From Panorpa germanica (taxonomy: Eukaryota; Arthropoda; Insecta; Mecoptera; Panorpidae), in assembly GCA_963678705.1 (NCBI GenBank), contig OY783205.1, forward strand, positions 26,899,034 to 26,963,033: a stretch of 64,000 nt of DNA, read 5' to 3'. Numbering within the stretch: the first letter of the stretch is position 1; every line of letters starts with the position of its first letter. A program made the translations under genes and the position numbers. The notes beneath the pieces are model-generated. The model saw only the letters and a program-made list of their open reading frames with translations, had not been told where the DNA came from and did no database searches. This document shows positions 52,468 through 63,030 of this stretch, piece after piece.

Positions 52468-52827
52468 ATTCGAACGCTGGATCTTATTTAGAATCAAGGC
52501 AAAGTTAGAAAACCCGAACCGACACTTTGCCAATGAGCCACGGTGGCTCGAAGAATTAAGACGTTTTTAACTTATATAAGCATAAGACAAACTCAATAAT
52601 AATGAAATTAAAATAATTAATTTGGGTTCGAACTGTGGTTTGGTTTGGAGATTCGATTTCAAGTCTGGCACTTTACCATGGTGTCTTAATCAAATAAAGT
52701 TTTTATAATAAAAATATATACAAAACAAATAAAATATATAAATGAATTTGGATTCGAACTCCTCTGGTTTGATTCAGAGATTCGATTACAAGTCTGGCAC
52801 TTTGCCACTGAGCCACGGTGTCTTAAT
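52468..52827 (-). repeat. three tandem tRNA-Thr-like repeats
   Basis: On the minus strand three copies (52749-52827, 52625-52689, 52468-52546) follow a tRNA pattern. The best copy has an A-box (GTGGCTCAGTGGC), an anticodon-loop sequence CTTGTAA (anticodon TGT, threonine) and a B-box (GTTCGAATCC), followed by an AT-rich tail. The stems carry extra bases and do not pair well, so these are not working tRNAs but a tRNA-derived (SINE-like) repeat amplified in tandem. Confidence 0.65.
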
Positions 52828-52928
52828 GAAAAAAAGTTAAAACTTATATAAGTATGTAAAACGAAGGATAACACAATAGGTCCTTACATATTAGAAATAG
52901 AAGTTCAAATTAAGTAGATAAAATTTAA

Positions 52929-52934
52929 TTTATT
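52929..52934 (-). terminator. possible polyadenylation signal of SPH-B
   Basis: AATAAA on the minus strand 80 bases past the stop. Another at 52997-53002 lies 12 bases past it. Confidence 0.45.
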
Positions 52935-53013
52935 AATCAGAATAGAAACAAAAATACAACTACAGAGGATAGTTTTCATTCAAATAGAAGAACCAATTTA
53001 TTTTTAGATATTT

Positions 53014-54800
53014 TTAAGTAGTTCTTGCAGCAGTTTGCAAAATCCAGGCGTTATAAGTAGCGACATTGACGTAAACGCCAGGAATATTTGTGTCCCCACA
53101 TCCAATGCCCCATGCAACGAGTCCAGCAACGTAGTTTCGACCAGCAGATTCACATACCAATGGAGATCCTCCGTCACCCTGAAAATATTCACAATATTAG
53201 CAAAAGTTTCAAACCAATACGTTACAATTACAACTAGTAATTGATGATGGCTACAACAGGATGAGAATGTGACGGCATGCTCTTAGTTGAATTCATGACG
53301 TCATGATTTGCTGTTCAATAGAAATCTATAAAATAAATCAATTGTGTCCCTTACAATGATAATTGGTTGGAATCTCGGCTTTCTCCTGGGAAATAAAGCC
53401 ACGCCTGCATGACCTCTGCGAATATATTTCTATCAATACATTAAACAAATATGGTCCAAACTTATTATATTTTATAAGTTTGCAGTTGTAGATTTCTTTG
53501 ATCAGCAAATTAAAATTAATAAATGATATTAACTTACAGTGCAAGCATCTTTTCCAATTTCACCACCAGCACAAATAAAACTGTTTGCATCAAAAATAAA
53601 TCCTGCTCCGAGCCTTGTGGTCCTTAATAAGTTTTGACAAGAAGCAGTGTCCCGAATAGTAACGTCTACTTCCTTTTGGATAGACTGGTAACTTCCTGCA
53701 AACGCATCTTTACCCCATCCTGATACCCAGCCCCTGCAAAATTACACAAGGCAACTACTTTAACTCTTGCAAAAGAAAATCTTCATGACATTGACAAGTC
53801 CTTGACAAAAATCCATGCGTTTAGTTTTTGAGGACGTACCTGCAGTTGAAGTATTGCGAAGATGGAAGACAAACGGTCCCTACATTAGCTACGGTGCCAA
53901 GAAGTACAGGCGTCCTCAACCTTATGACAGCAATATCGTTCTGAAGATTGGCAGGGTTGAAAGCAGGATGTATTGTAATTCTAGCGACTTGAAACTCTTG
54001 AAACGGTAAAGGTTCAGTAGCCCTGGCAGCATCCCATTCTCCAAGTCGAATTCTCAGCGAAGTAAAATTGCTACAAACAAAAATATATGTTAAATTGTTT
54101 CAAGGTGACTTGCCCCTGCTTCTCAATTTTCTAACCCGGCTTACTTGACACTGTTAGCGACTTTGTGGGCCGCTGTAATAATGTTATTAGCATCAATCAA
54201 TGCGCCTGATCCGATGTACAAATCCCCAGGACCTAGAAGAACAGCCTGCCAAGGATATTCACCGAAACTAGCTTGTCCAGAAGCTGGAACTGTTCCTGGA
54301 GGAACGGTATATCGCACTCCACATGTCCCTGGAGGATTCACTACATCTGCCACGCAGCATAACTCCTGGGTCGCGGTGCAGGGGTTGGTAACAATTGGCT
54401 GAAACATAAAAAAATATTAAAATCGAAAATAACTGTCGCCATCTATTTAGCAGGGAGTTAAACCCCCTTTGAGATAGGCAACTAAACTTACATTAGTAAC
54501 AATTCTAAAGTCTATCACACCAGCTCCATCAGTGGGTGGTGTTTTTGTAGGCGTAGTACATGTACCCTTATTAACGCAACTACATTTTGTACCATTTCCA
54601 CCAGCTCGTGCTGCGATACTTTCAAAGTCAGTATCAAAAGATTCACCGACTCTTACAATTGGATCTACTAATTCCACATCCGGAACTCCAGAATTACTAC
54701 TTCCAGAATCTCCACCGCCTCCACCAAACACAAAATCTTGACACAATGTATTTTGAATATAAAATAATATTACGACTAGTAAAGACGCAAACCGAAACAT
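53014..54800 (-). CDS. CLIP-domain serine protease homologue, inactive (SPH-B)
   Basis: Paralogue of the gene at 48389, same strand. Exons: 54492-54800, 54145-54398, 53840-54070, 53538-53733 and 53014-53178, giving 384 residues. Exon phases equal those of SPH-A, and exons 3 and 4 have the same lengths (231 and 196). The signal peptide is [21 protein letters not shown] Gly/Ser-rich linker ([14 protein letters not shown]) precedes the CLIP domain ([22 protein letters not shown]). The protease-like domain keeps His (ITAAHKVAN) and Asp (NDIAVIRL) but has GDGGSP, with Gly at 53170-53172 for the catalytic Ser. Unlike SPH-A (RCWVSGWG), it reads RGWVSGWG, so the cysteine usual just before this motif is lost. 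Likely a secreted immune cofactor; function inferred from the family. Confidence 0.93.
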
Positions 54801-55285
54801 TTTTATTTTTGATTTAGTGGTTTCAATTTGAAAGTTTTATTACGAATGACTGTGATTTGAATTTTGTTGCTAAATATGTAGCTTTATAAAATTTATTGTG
54901 TATAGTATATTAGCTAATTACACTATGTGACCTTACTTGCTAATAGTTTTTTTTGATCGTAGAGATTCAGTGCTGTCGAAAATAGGGGTCGCCCAAATTA
55001 CCCATCAGTAAAATGCATTAAAAAGTTATTTAGTTTCACAATGAGATTCTTATTCCAAAAACTACTTTGAATTTAAATGTTTTTAGCGCGAATTCTGTAA
55101 GATTTAAGAGAAAACTTTCTCTCAATTAGAGCGCATAATATAGCTACTTAAATAGTTAGGAATAGACTCCAAAAAATTAAATGCTCTCTGCTCAATTTTC
55201 TCTAAATATTTTTGGGGGATTGGAACAAGGTTCATCTTTCTAGAACAAAAAAAATTTTAAACTATAAAAAAGCACAACATTTTTA
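54801..55285. other. SPH-B upstream region
   Basis: No gene. Apart from the possible TATA box, only AT-rich sequence is seen. Confidence 0.45.
54883..54888 (-). promoter_or_regulatory. possible TATA box of SPH-B
   Basis: TATAAAG on the minus strand, 83 bases before the ATG. An initiator-like TCATTC (minus strand) lies about 35 bases downstream, so the spacing suits a short leader. Confidence 0.45.
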
Positions 55286-55342
55286 AGGGCAATAAAAGGC
55301 TACGTGCCTAGGAAGCTCGAAAAATTATATATATAAAAAAAA
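55286..55342 (+). repeat. 57-base dispersed module (copy 1)
   Basis: GGGCAATAAAAGGCTACGTG, CCTAGGAAGCTCGA, then ATATATATAAAAAAAA. The same module is at 58875-58936. The A-rich end suggests the 3' end of a retroposed sequence. Confidence 0.65.
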
Positions 55343-56760
55343 GTTTTTCGTAATCAAATTTAAAGAAAATCGTATTACTTGACATTAAAACCTGCGCCTT
55401 TGAAAAGATAATCTATTTATCCTATTACTAACCTATTTAATTATATAACCTATTTTATCACACTGTTACGAATTGCCCCCCAGTTTCACGTGCCGCTCTT
55501 GCTATTATTCATAGATAAAATCTATGCGGATTTTCCACAATAAAAAGATGACTAAATAGTAAAATATTGTACACTATACATTCATATTTTTATGAATAGA
55601 AACTAAAAAAAAGTGAATTACAGGACGGAGTGAATTATTTTTAATTCGGTAACGCACCGCTGATGATCATTTTTTGTAAAAATCATTAAAATTTAAGAGA
55701 ATTATGAAACATATTTATTTGTCAGAGCGAAGTCAATTTTTTTCTAATATTTTGCAGTGCGTCAACCTAATTCCAAGGCAATTTTCTACCTACCCTATAA
55801 GAAATTGTATACCGCGTACTCAAATATTCATTTTCAACCTAGGAAAAGATTTTCTTCTTAAAAATCGGCGTAATCCCTAATAAGTACGAAAAATAAACTC
55901 TGCAAGTACAGAGATTTAATTACTACGTATTAAATTCATAAAAATCAAATTAGTTCAACGAAATCAGCAATTAAATTAAAAATATTCATTCAATTGAATA
56001 GCCATTGTGTTTATGCCAGATTGCAGGTGTTCAGAGGTTAAATCTGTTTCAATACGCGTCAAAAAACGACAGGTCACATAATTATATTGAAATTCCCATA
56101 TCATTATGTGAACAAAAGCACCTCGTCATGTACTTCCCCATATAATTATTTAATTTTGATCCAATTAAGCGATATCACCTTGCAATTTGCTTATAAATGC
56201 TTGGACGTTCATTTATTTTATAATTAGCTACAAAACTATATTATAGAAGTTATTAACAATTAAACTAGTAATTTTATCTCATCATTTTGATTCTTCTCCC
56301 TTCTAATCAATAGCTATCTCTGTTACACAACGCAGTGCAAAAGAGATAGCATGCTTACACGGTGAATACATGCAACATAGTAAGAAACATTCCTATATGG
56401 AAGTTTTAAAATTATTCAAAGTATAGATACCTTGAACCCATAAAGTCTACAACTTATTTTAATCACGACGTAAGACGGCTAATACGTCAATAATCAAGAT
56501 TAAATAAACATAAATTAAACTTTGAAAAACATTTCCTCAATATTAAATTTAAATCAATTTAGCACACTTCAAATAACATCAACAAGTTTACGTGATATAT
56601 ATACTGGTACTTCGTCAAAACGTGGTATCCAGGTATCTCACAAGTACGTCATTTGTGTTCTATGACGTCATGGTTTGAGAAAGGTTTTGTGACGTATTTT
56701 AACGACCACACTATAAGCGAATATACAGGGCATTAGATATACCCATGTTCATATTTATAT
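55343..56760. other. intergenic, unannotated
   Basis: No supported gene or repeat. Confidence 0.4.
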
Positions 56761-56982
56761 GTGAAGAATTTATTTAAACGAAAACATATTTATATACTAC
56801 GGACTTATGATAGGTTTAGGAAAAGAGTAACCACTAACAGTAAAGCATATTATCGTTGCTCAAGGTACTCGTCGCACAGACAAGGCTGTAATATGCCTGA
56901 GGAATATAGGCAGATATTTGAAAGCAAGGAAAGTATGAAAATCCTTACTGATTTTATTAATACAACGAATTTAATCTCTTAA
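56761..56982 (+). pseudogene. possible FLYWCH-type zinc-finger fragment
   Basis: A 73-codon frame without an ATG at its start (it opens with GTG). It contains KAYYRCSRYSSHRQGCNMPE, which resembles the YWRCS...C core of FLYWCH zinc fingers, and then a charged stretch to a stop. No upstream or downstream exon was found. If real, it is a broken remnant. The histidine end of the finger is not visible. Confidence 0.25.
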
Positions 56983-58874
56983 TTTCAAGTACCAATACTC
57001 GTGCTTATAAGTTGTAAATTATGTATTGTAAAATTGTTTCAAGTGTTAATAAATGTATATTGTTTCAAGTGCTAATAGCTTTTGAAAGTTGATGCACTCA
57101 ACTAAATATAAATTTAAGAAATATAAGCATAATTGAAAGTCAAGATTGAATGTTACTAATTTTCATGGAAGTGCTCTACTTTACAGCGGTGTAGCTCAGT
57201 ATCTATCAGACATAGAAAAAAATGTTGTATGCACAAATTGCAGGAAATTGAGTCGTCTATCAGATTGATGATATCTGTTTTTATCCTACGACGCACTGTT
57301 AAGCAGATATTACAACAAAACTGTTTTTAAGCGACATTTTTTCAAGATGAAATCACAAATCTAGTAAACAAACCCAAGATTGCCATGGATGGATCAAACA
57401 CCTTGTATATTTTTGGTCATAAATACCCCTACTATACACATATATTACATCGCCGAACAAATACCTACATATATAGGTAGCATTCCCGCATTTTACAAAA
57501 CTAATAAATATACAAATATATTTTAAAACGTTTTTAGAATATTATCGATTTAGCTGACGTAATAGCTGACGTCATCTGACTATGACGTTTAAATCATTTT
57601 ATATTCATTTTTAAAACAAATATTAGCATTTTTTAGCATCTAATTAATATTAAAAAAGTCGTAACACTGAGACGCGAGTCAGCTGTTAAAGTAATGGAGG
57701 TTAATTCAAAATAGGACGGACATAATTTTAAATAATATTTGACATTGAAAAACAATAGCAAGATCAGCGCCGGCGTTCGGATAATTGGAGCCCTAAAAAT
57801 ACATTAAATTTCATGAAAAATATGTCACTGTTCGATTCGCGGATGATGATATCAAGTCTTCCGTTGACATTGCACACTGAACGAACGTGTAATTTCATTT
57901 GGAATATTTCTTATCAACTATGACGTAGAGCGATATATTTTCATAGGTTTATTAACTGGAAAAAGTAACGTTTTTTAAAATATGACCACGTAGCATGAAG
58001 TTAGTAACAGTTTATAGCAGTAGGCTCTATACTTGCCAAAATTTATTTCGATAAGGTCCATTTTGATGGTTAAAGTATATATAATAATATATTAAAATTT
58101 GGAAACATTGAAGTCAATGCTTCATCGGTAATTACAATGAATTCCAGAGGATTACATTCGTGCGGTGCACTCTCCGGCAGACGTGACGTAAACACATATT
58201 TTTCATGAAATTTTCATGGCTTCATTTTCTCACCCGTACTTGCTCGAACCAGCCCTGATGAAAATTCAATATGCAGATAAAATTCAATTGATTTTGATAG
58301 TCCTGTAACTATTGGCTATTGACTATTGATCTAGTGTTAATAACAATCAATATGTGAATGTGATAATGAATAAGCACTGCCTATCCAATCAGATTGAAAG
58401 TAACGGCACTTTAATTTATACTCTGATTGATTGGAGTCAGATGCACGTGTTAATTGATTTGTTTATCGAAGCGAAATCTTTTCGAATTCCGTGTGGACAA
58501 CAACTATTATTTATCATATTAGTTGCTTGTTATTTTTTTATGACGTGACATGTGACGTCACATTTTAATAATTTGTTAAATTTGGTTTGTATTAGCACTA
58601 TTCATTTGAAGGATGATTTTTATTATAGACCTATACTTGAAGAGTAAATTATAGCAACTGTTTATTATATATAGACCCTGACCATTCTGTGGCAATGTAA
58701 AAATACAGCAATGGCAAGAAATGGACCCCAAAGTGCGGTGCTACAGACTTCATAGACGCTTTCTGTTAACACCCCCTTTTTGATTGCGAAACCGAAATAT
58801 ATAACTGCAGTAGTCATGAATAGATCATTCTTGTTGTCTGGATATAACGTATAAGAAGAAGCAGAACAATATTA
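56983..58874. other. intergenic, unannotated
   Basis: No gene. At 57550-57590 and 58540-58565 there are clusters of TGACGT and TGACGTCA. Confidence 0.4.
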
Positions 58875-58936
58875 GGAGCGATAAAAGGCTACGTGTCTAG
58901 GAAGCCCGAGAAACTACATATATATAAAAAAAAAAA
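58875..58936 (+). repeat. 57-base dispersed module (copy 2)
   Basis: GGAGCGATAAAAGGCTACGT, TCTAGGAAGCCCGA, then ATATATATAAAAAAAAAAA. It matches 55286-55342. Confidence 0.65.
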
Positions 58937-60788
58937 CTGTTTATTATTTTTCATCGATTGAAAATAGTTGCATTCTGGTAATAATTGTAGCGAAAATACA
59001 CCTTAAAGTTAAGGTTTTATTAACAATAACAAAAAAGATATTGGTAACATAAATTTGTTCCTAATAGGCAACGTTTTGTGACCTAATTCACTCCTGTTTG
59101 TAAAATACTTTTTATAAAATAAGAACAAATTTTTAAGGATTATAACTTCTTTAGTAGTCTTCATTAAGGACAGTTATAAAATACAGAAATGGCATAAAAA
59201 AGAGGAAAGTATTTTTGAAAAGAAAACGCTATATTGTCACTACCATTAATAAAATGGTTTTAATCTTGGCTAAGTATTTAAATATTTTAAATAAAACCAA
59301 AATTTACAAATATAATAAAGATTTTTCTTTTTGTTTTTAGTTTTACCATTTTTATCAAGTTCTATTCTTGTCAAATTTAGAATCTTAATAGCGCAATGAC
59401 TCTTCAATTGAAATTGATGTCATAATCGAAGGTCGCGTACATTTATCCGTAAACAAATTATATTAAAAATAATTAAAGAATTCACACTGGGAGTTTGCAA
59501 AAAATAAAGCAATTGTTTAAAGTTTATTTTCATAAAAAATAAGCAAACATATTTTGTTTTTTTCAACGTGGGAATAACATTTATTACATTCCTAACATGC
59601 ATCAGAAGTTGAAGAGATGATTTCTGCAGGAATTTCTGTAGGAATTTAGCTTTGGAATGACATGAAGAATTTAAACCATTTCATTATATAAAAGTTAAAA
59701 ATATAATGAGCGTTTAAATAAATATGCAAAATATAACCACACCCAGTTATAAAATAAAATATAGTTTTTTAATTTTTATTAATATTTTAATATATTATTC
59801 CGCCAATAGATGTCTAATATTTACAGAATAATAAATCAATACTTAGTTTATATGTATACCGCTTGGCAGAGCCACTTGTCAAGTCCCAAAAATAAAATAT
59901 AATGCTAAAGCACAGATGTTCGGCTTGCTGATTGTGTGATTTTTATAAACTCGATACCGAGATGTAAATTTGTGTATTTTAAGTAAAATATAGTTGAGTT
60001 TATAAATAAAAAATAAATACAATTACAAAAATAGAATTTATATATAAAAAAACTTATTTTAATTTGTGATTTACAAATAAATATATAATATGATTATTTA
60101 AAAAAAAAATTAAATTGAAAGTTTTGTGATTTGTGTAAAAATAATAATTGGAATAATAATAATAAATAATTATTTGGTGATAAAAAAGTAGGTTAATTAA
60201 TTTAATAACCCTAAATTTTAAATTAATATTTTATATGATTTTAAAACTCAAGATTTATGTTAAATTTACTTGAATATTTATTGTTATTGTTTTCTTATTA
60301 CTTTCTTAATCAAAAATAATAGACCAGAATAAAGTAAACGGTTAAAGTTCGGATCAATATAAGTCAGCCTGACTCCCACAAGCCTCTAACATATAAGCAC
60401 CCTACTGTGAACACTTACGGTGCTAGTAATTTCTTTTTTCTTTTCTAAATATCATAATCCAATCGAAGCGGTATAGATAAAGGAAAAGTATTGATTTTGC
60501 CTTTGTGTTAAAAACAATATTTACTTAATTATTAATTAACGTAATATCCTTTAATTAAAATTATAATAACGTTTAATTATGCCTGAACACGTTTCGTTAT
60601 ACCTACGTATCAAATAATACAATGATATTTTTTGTTTGTTTATTTTTATTGTTAAATAAAACGCATGCTTGGAATTGTTGTTAAACGTATAACTATTGTT
60701 TAATTAGCTATTACTATTGTCGAGTTTTTTAACGTATCTACATCATTTAGATACTTTATCATGGTTAAAAATGTATCTAGATACAATA
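58937..60788. other. intergenic, very AT-rich
   Basis: No gene or repeat could be supported. Confidence 0.4.
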
Positions 60789-61042
60789 CCCAGTAAACAA
60801 TTTGGTGAAGTGCCCTATTTAGTGACGTTTCTATCACTATTTCACTTCAATTATAGTTCGCATCAACTTTATCTTCATTTGTATTCCGACAGGTGGAGTA
60901 ATTTCGCCATTTGTAGCCGATAAAGTAGACATTTTATATGAAAAAATGTGAGAAACTGAACTATAAATGAACTCTTTCATGACAAAAAAATTATGACGCA
61001 TCTTCAATATGGTGTCAAAGTGACTCCAAAGTGTTTACTGGG
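60789..61042. mobile_element. 254-base MITE with CCCAGTAAACA termini (copy 2)
   Basis: Same length as 40537-40790 and nearly the same sequence. Ends CCCAGTAAACA and TGTTTACTGGG. Flanked by TA on both sides. It abuts a SINE four bases downstream. Confidence 0.88.
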
Positions 61043-61046
61043 TATC

Positions 61047-61236
61047 GCCGGACCAGTGCTATATTTTTTGGTTTTGGTTGTTGATTATGTGCTCTCATAC
61101 TCATAAAACTTATAAGGTAGCGGTGTAGACCACATATATGAGGCCACGAAACTATAACTATTGTAGGAGACCGTCGATGATACGACCCAGCATAGGAAAG
61201 AGGCTGACATTAAATAAATTAAATAAAAAACAACAA
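61047..61236 (+). mobile_element. 5'-truncated tRNA-derived SINE
   Basis: Begins CCGGACCAG, just after the position of the B-box in the full copy. It then follows it through GGTGTAGACCACATATATGA and GACCGTCGATGAT to the tail TTAAATAAATTAAATAAAAA. Confidence 0.75.
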
Positions 61237-61856
61237 AAAGAAATTTAAATAAATAATGCTTCGTTCAAATTAGGGCGACTACAACATTGAAATATATTTA
61301 TTCATAAACTGATGTATTTTTATATGTGAGAGTACTAAATTTGTTGAACTTTTTCGACAGTCACGTATATACAACAATTTGTAAAATTCTACGAGGCATC
61401 ATAGTATGTTTATTATATTCTGCTTAACCAACCGCCAGTCGGTAAAATGTATAATCCCTGCTAGACTGCAACGAACTCACTCTTTGCGTTTGCATTATCG
61501 GACGTAATACATGAGCTAAGATTTAAAGAAATTAAATAAATAAAATACTATCTCTCTTTTACATATTAGAGAAAAATGTTAAAAAAATTCATCTGACTTT
61601 CAGTCCTTAATTTTTTTTATAGATCTATAAAACTGCCTGAGTGAATACGTAGTACCGAGAAGCGATGCCAATGTATTAAGTTACATGTTATTTTGGATTA
61701 AACGTGTTGTACAATCTCTTCTAATAAATGTTGGATATCGCATGTTGGTGTGGTGTCGCACTACTCTTTAAAGAAATATATCGATCGTCCAGTTCATTAG
61801 TGGGACATCTCCGAGTATGCATGTGCATGTAAAATTGTATATTCTATCTTATTTAA
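61237..61856. other. intergenic, unannotated
   Basis: No supported feature. Confidence 0.4.
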
Positions 61857-62131
61857 CGGACGACACAGTGGGCGAGAGCATTGATGCTTGACGCCGACTG
61901 CTGTGTCTTCGGGTTCGATCCCCGGACCAGATATATATTTTCTGGGTTTGGTTATTATGAACTTATATTGATTATGGTCATACATAATCGTACACTTATT
62001 AGGCAGTGGTGTAGCCCACATATATGAGGCCACGACACCATAAATACTGCCAACATTGAAGGAGGTCGTCGGTGATAGGACTCAGCATCGGAAATAGGCC
62101 GACGTTAAATAAATTAAATAAAAAAAAAATA
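61857..62131 (+). mobile_element. tRNA-derived SINE, about 275 bases, nearly complete
   Basis: A tRNA-like head with an A-box-like CAGTGGGCGAGAGC and a B-box GGTTCGATCCC (61912-61922), an unrelated body (CTGGGTTTGGTTATTATG, GCAGTGGTGTAGCCCACATA, GGAGGTCGTCGGTGATAGGA) and a tail TTAAATAAATTAAATA followed by A9. RNA polymerase III would transcribe it from the internal boxes, and LINE machinery would move it. Other copies or fragments lie at 61047, 28056, 21921, 12436 and 29996. Confidence 0.8.
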
Positions 62132-62636
62132 ATCTTATTTAACACTTAGATAACTCATAAATGCAACCAAACTTGTCGCATTTTGCAGGAATGCTTGCAA
62201 TTTGACAATTATTTTTATCGTTATCTCAAATTAAATCTTTGGAGATGTCTTACTAATGAACTGGAGTATGGATAATAGCACAGAATTTCAAGTGACATCT
62301 TTGAACGTTCTTTTCTGTGTTTCTTTCATGTAGTAATAATAAAAAACGTGTGTAACTGACTATGTACTTAGTTAAAGGCGTCACAAGCAGTGGCAACAAA
62401 TAATTCTCTGCGTCTGTGTTCTCGCACAACTAGGAGTACAGTCAATATTATGATTCAGTTTGTTCTTTACACTAATTAAAAATAGTCACGTACACGTCTA
62501 ATTAGTGTACGAGTATGTACCTGCAAATGTTTACACGTGGTCTACGTAAGTTACCAGCCAGAGCAGAAAATACCGTCGCAAAAAATTTATTATTCATTCA
62601 AAATCATTTGGTATTAGAGGCAATCTATTAATTACG
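62132..62636. other. intergenic, unannotated
   Basis: No supported feature. Confidence 0.4.
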
Positions 62637-63030
62637 TCACACTCAAACGAGGGAGGAGGGGATTCCCAATATGTGACAAGACGTGACAAGGGGGGAGGAG
62701 GAGTCAGGCACTTAATGACGTAGCATATAATATAAAATTCATATTACAAAAAAAGAAAATCAATATAATCAAAAAATAAAATGAAAATACTAAAAGAAAT
62801 TGTTTTGTTCAAATGTGTGACGTCACAACAAGGAGAGGGGTTCACAATGTGTGACAAGGGGGGAGGGGGAGTGAAGCATTTAATGACGTTTTAATGATCT
62901 TTCAAAAAAAAGCAAACAATATCATCAAAAAAATAAAATTAGTTAACAAGAAATTGTTTTGTTCAACTGTGTGACGTCACAATAAGGGGAGGGGGTTCAC
63001 AATGTGTGACAAGACGTGAGATAGCTATGC
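62637..63030. repeat. tandem array with G-rich runs and TGACGTCA, 2.3 units
   Basis: Blocks starting at about 62637, 62822 and 62976 share GTCACA, GGAGAGGGG, TTCACAATGTGTGACAAG and GGGGGGAGG. Blocks one and two also share CATTTAATGACGT. AT-rich spacers between them share AAGAAATTGTTTTGTTCAA. Perfect TGACGTCA palindromes are at 62818-62825 and 62972-62979. The spacing is about 185 and 154 bases. No gene inside. Confidence 0.8.

Noticed and set aside
52749..52827. A working tRNA-Thr gene
   Set aside because: A-box, anticodon loop and B-box are present, but the anticodon and acceptor stems do not pair and extra bases are inserted.
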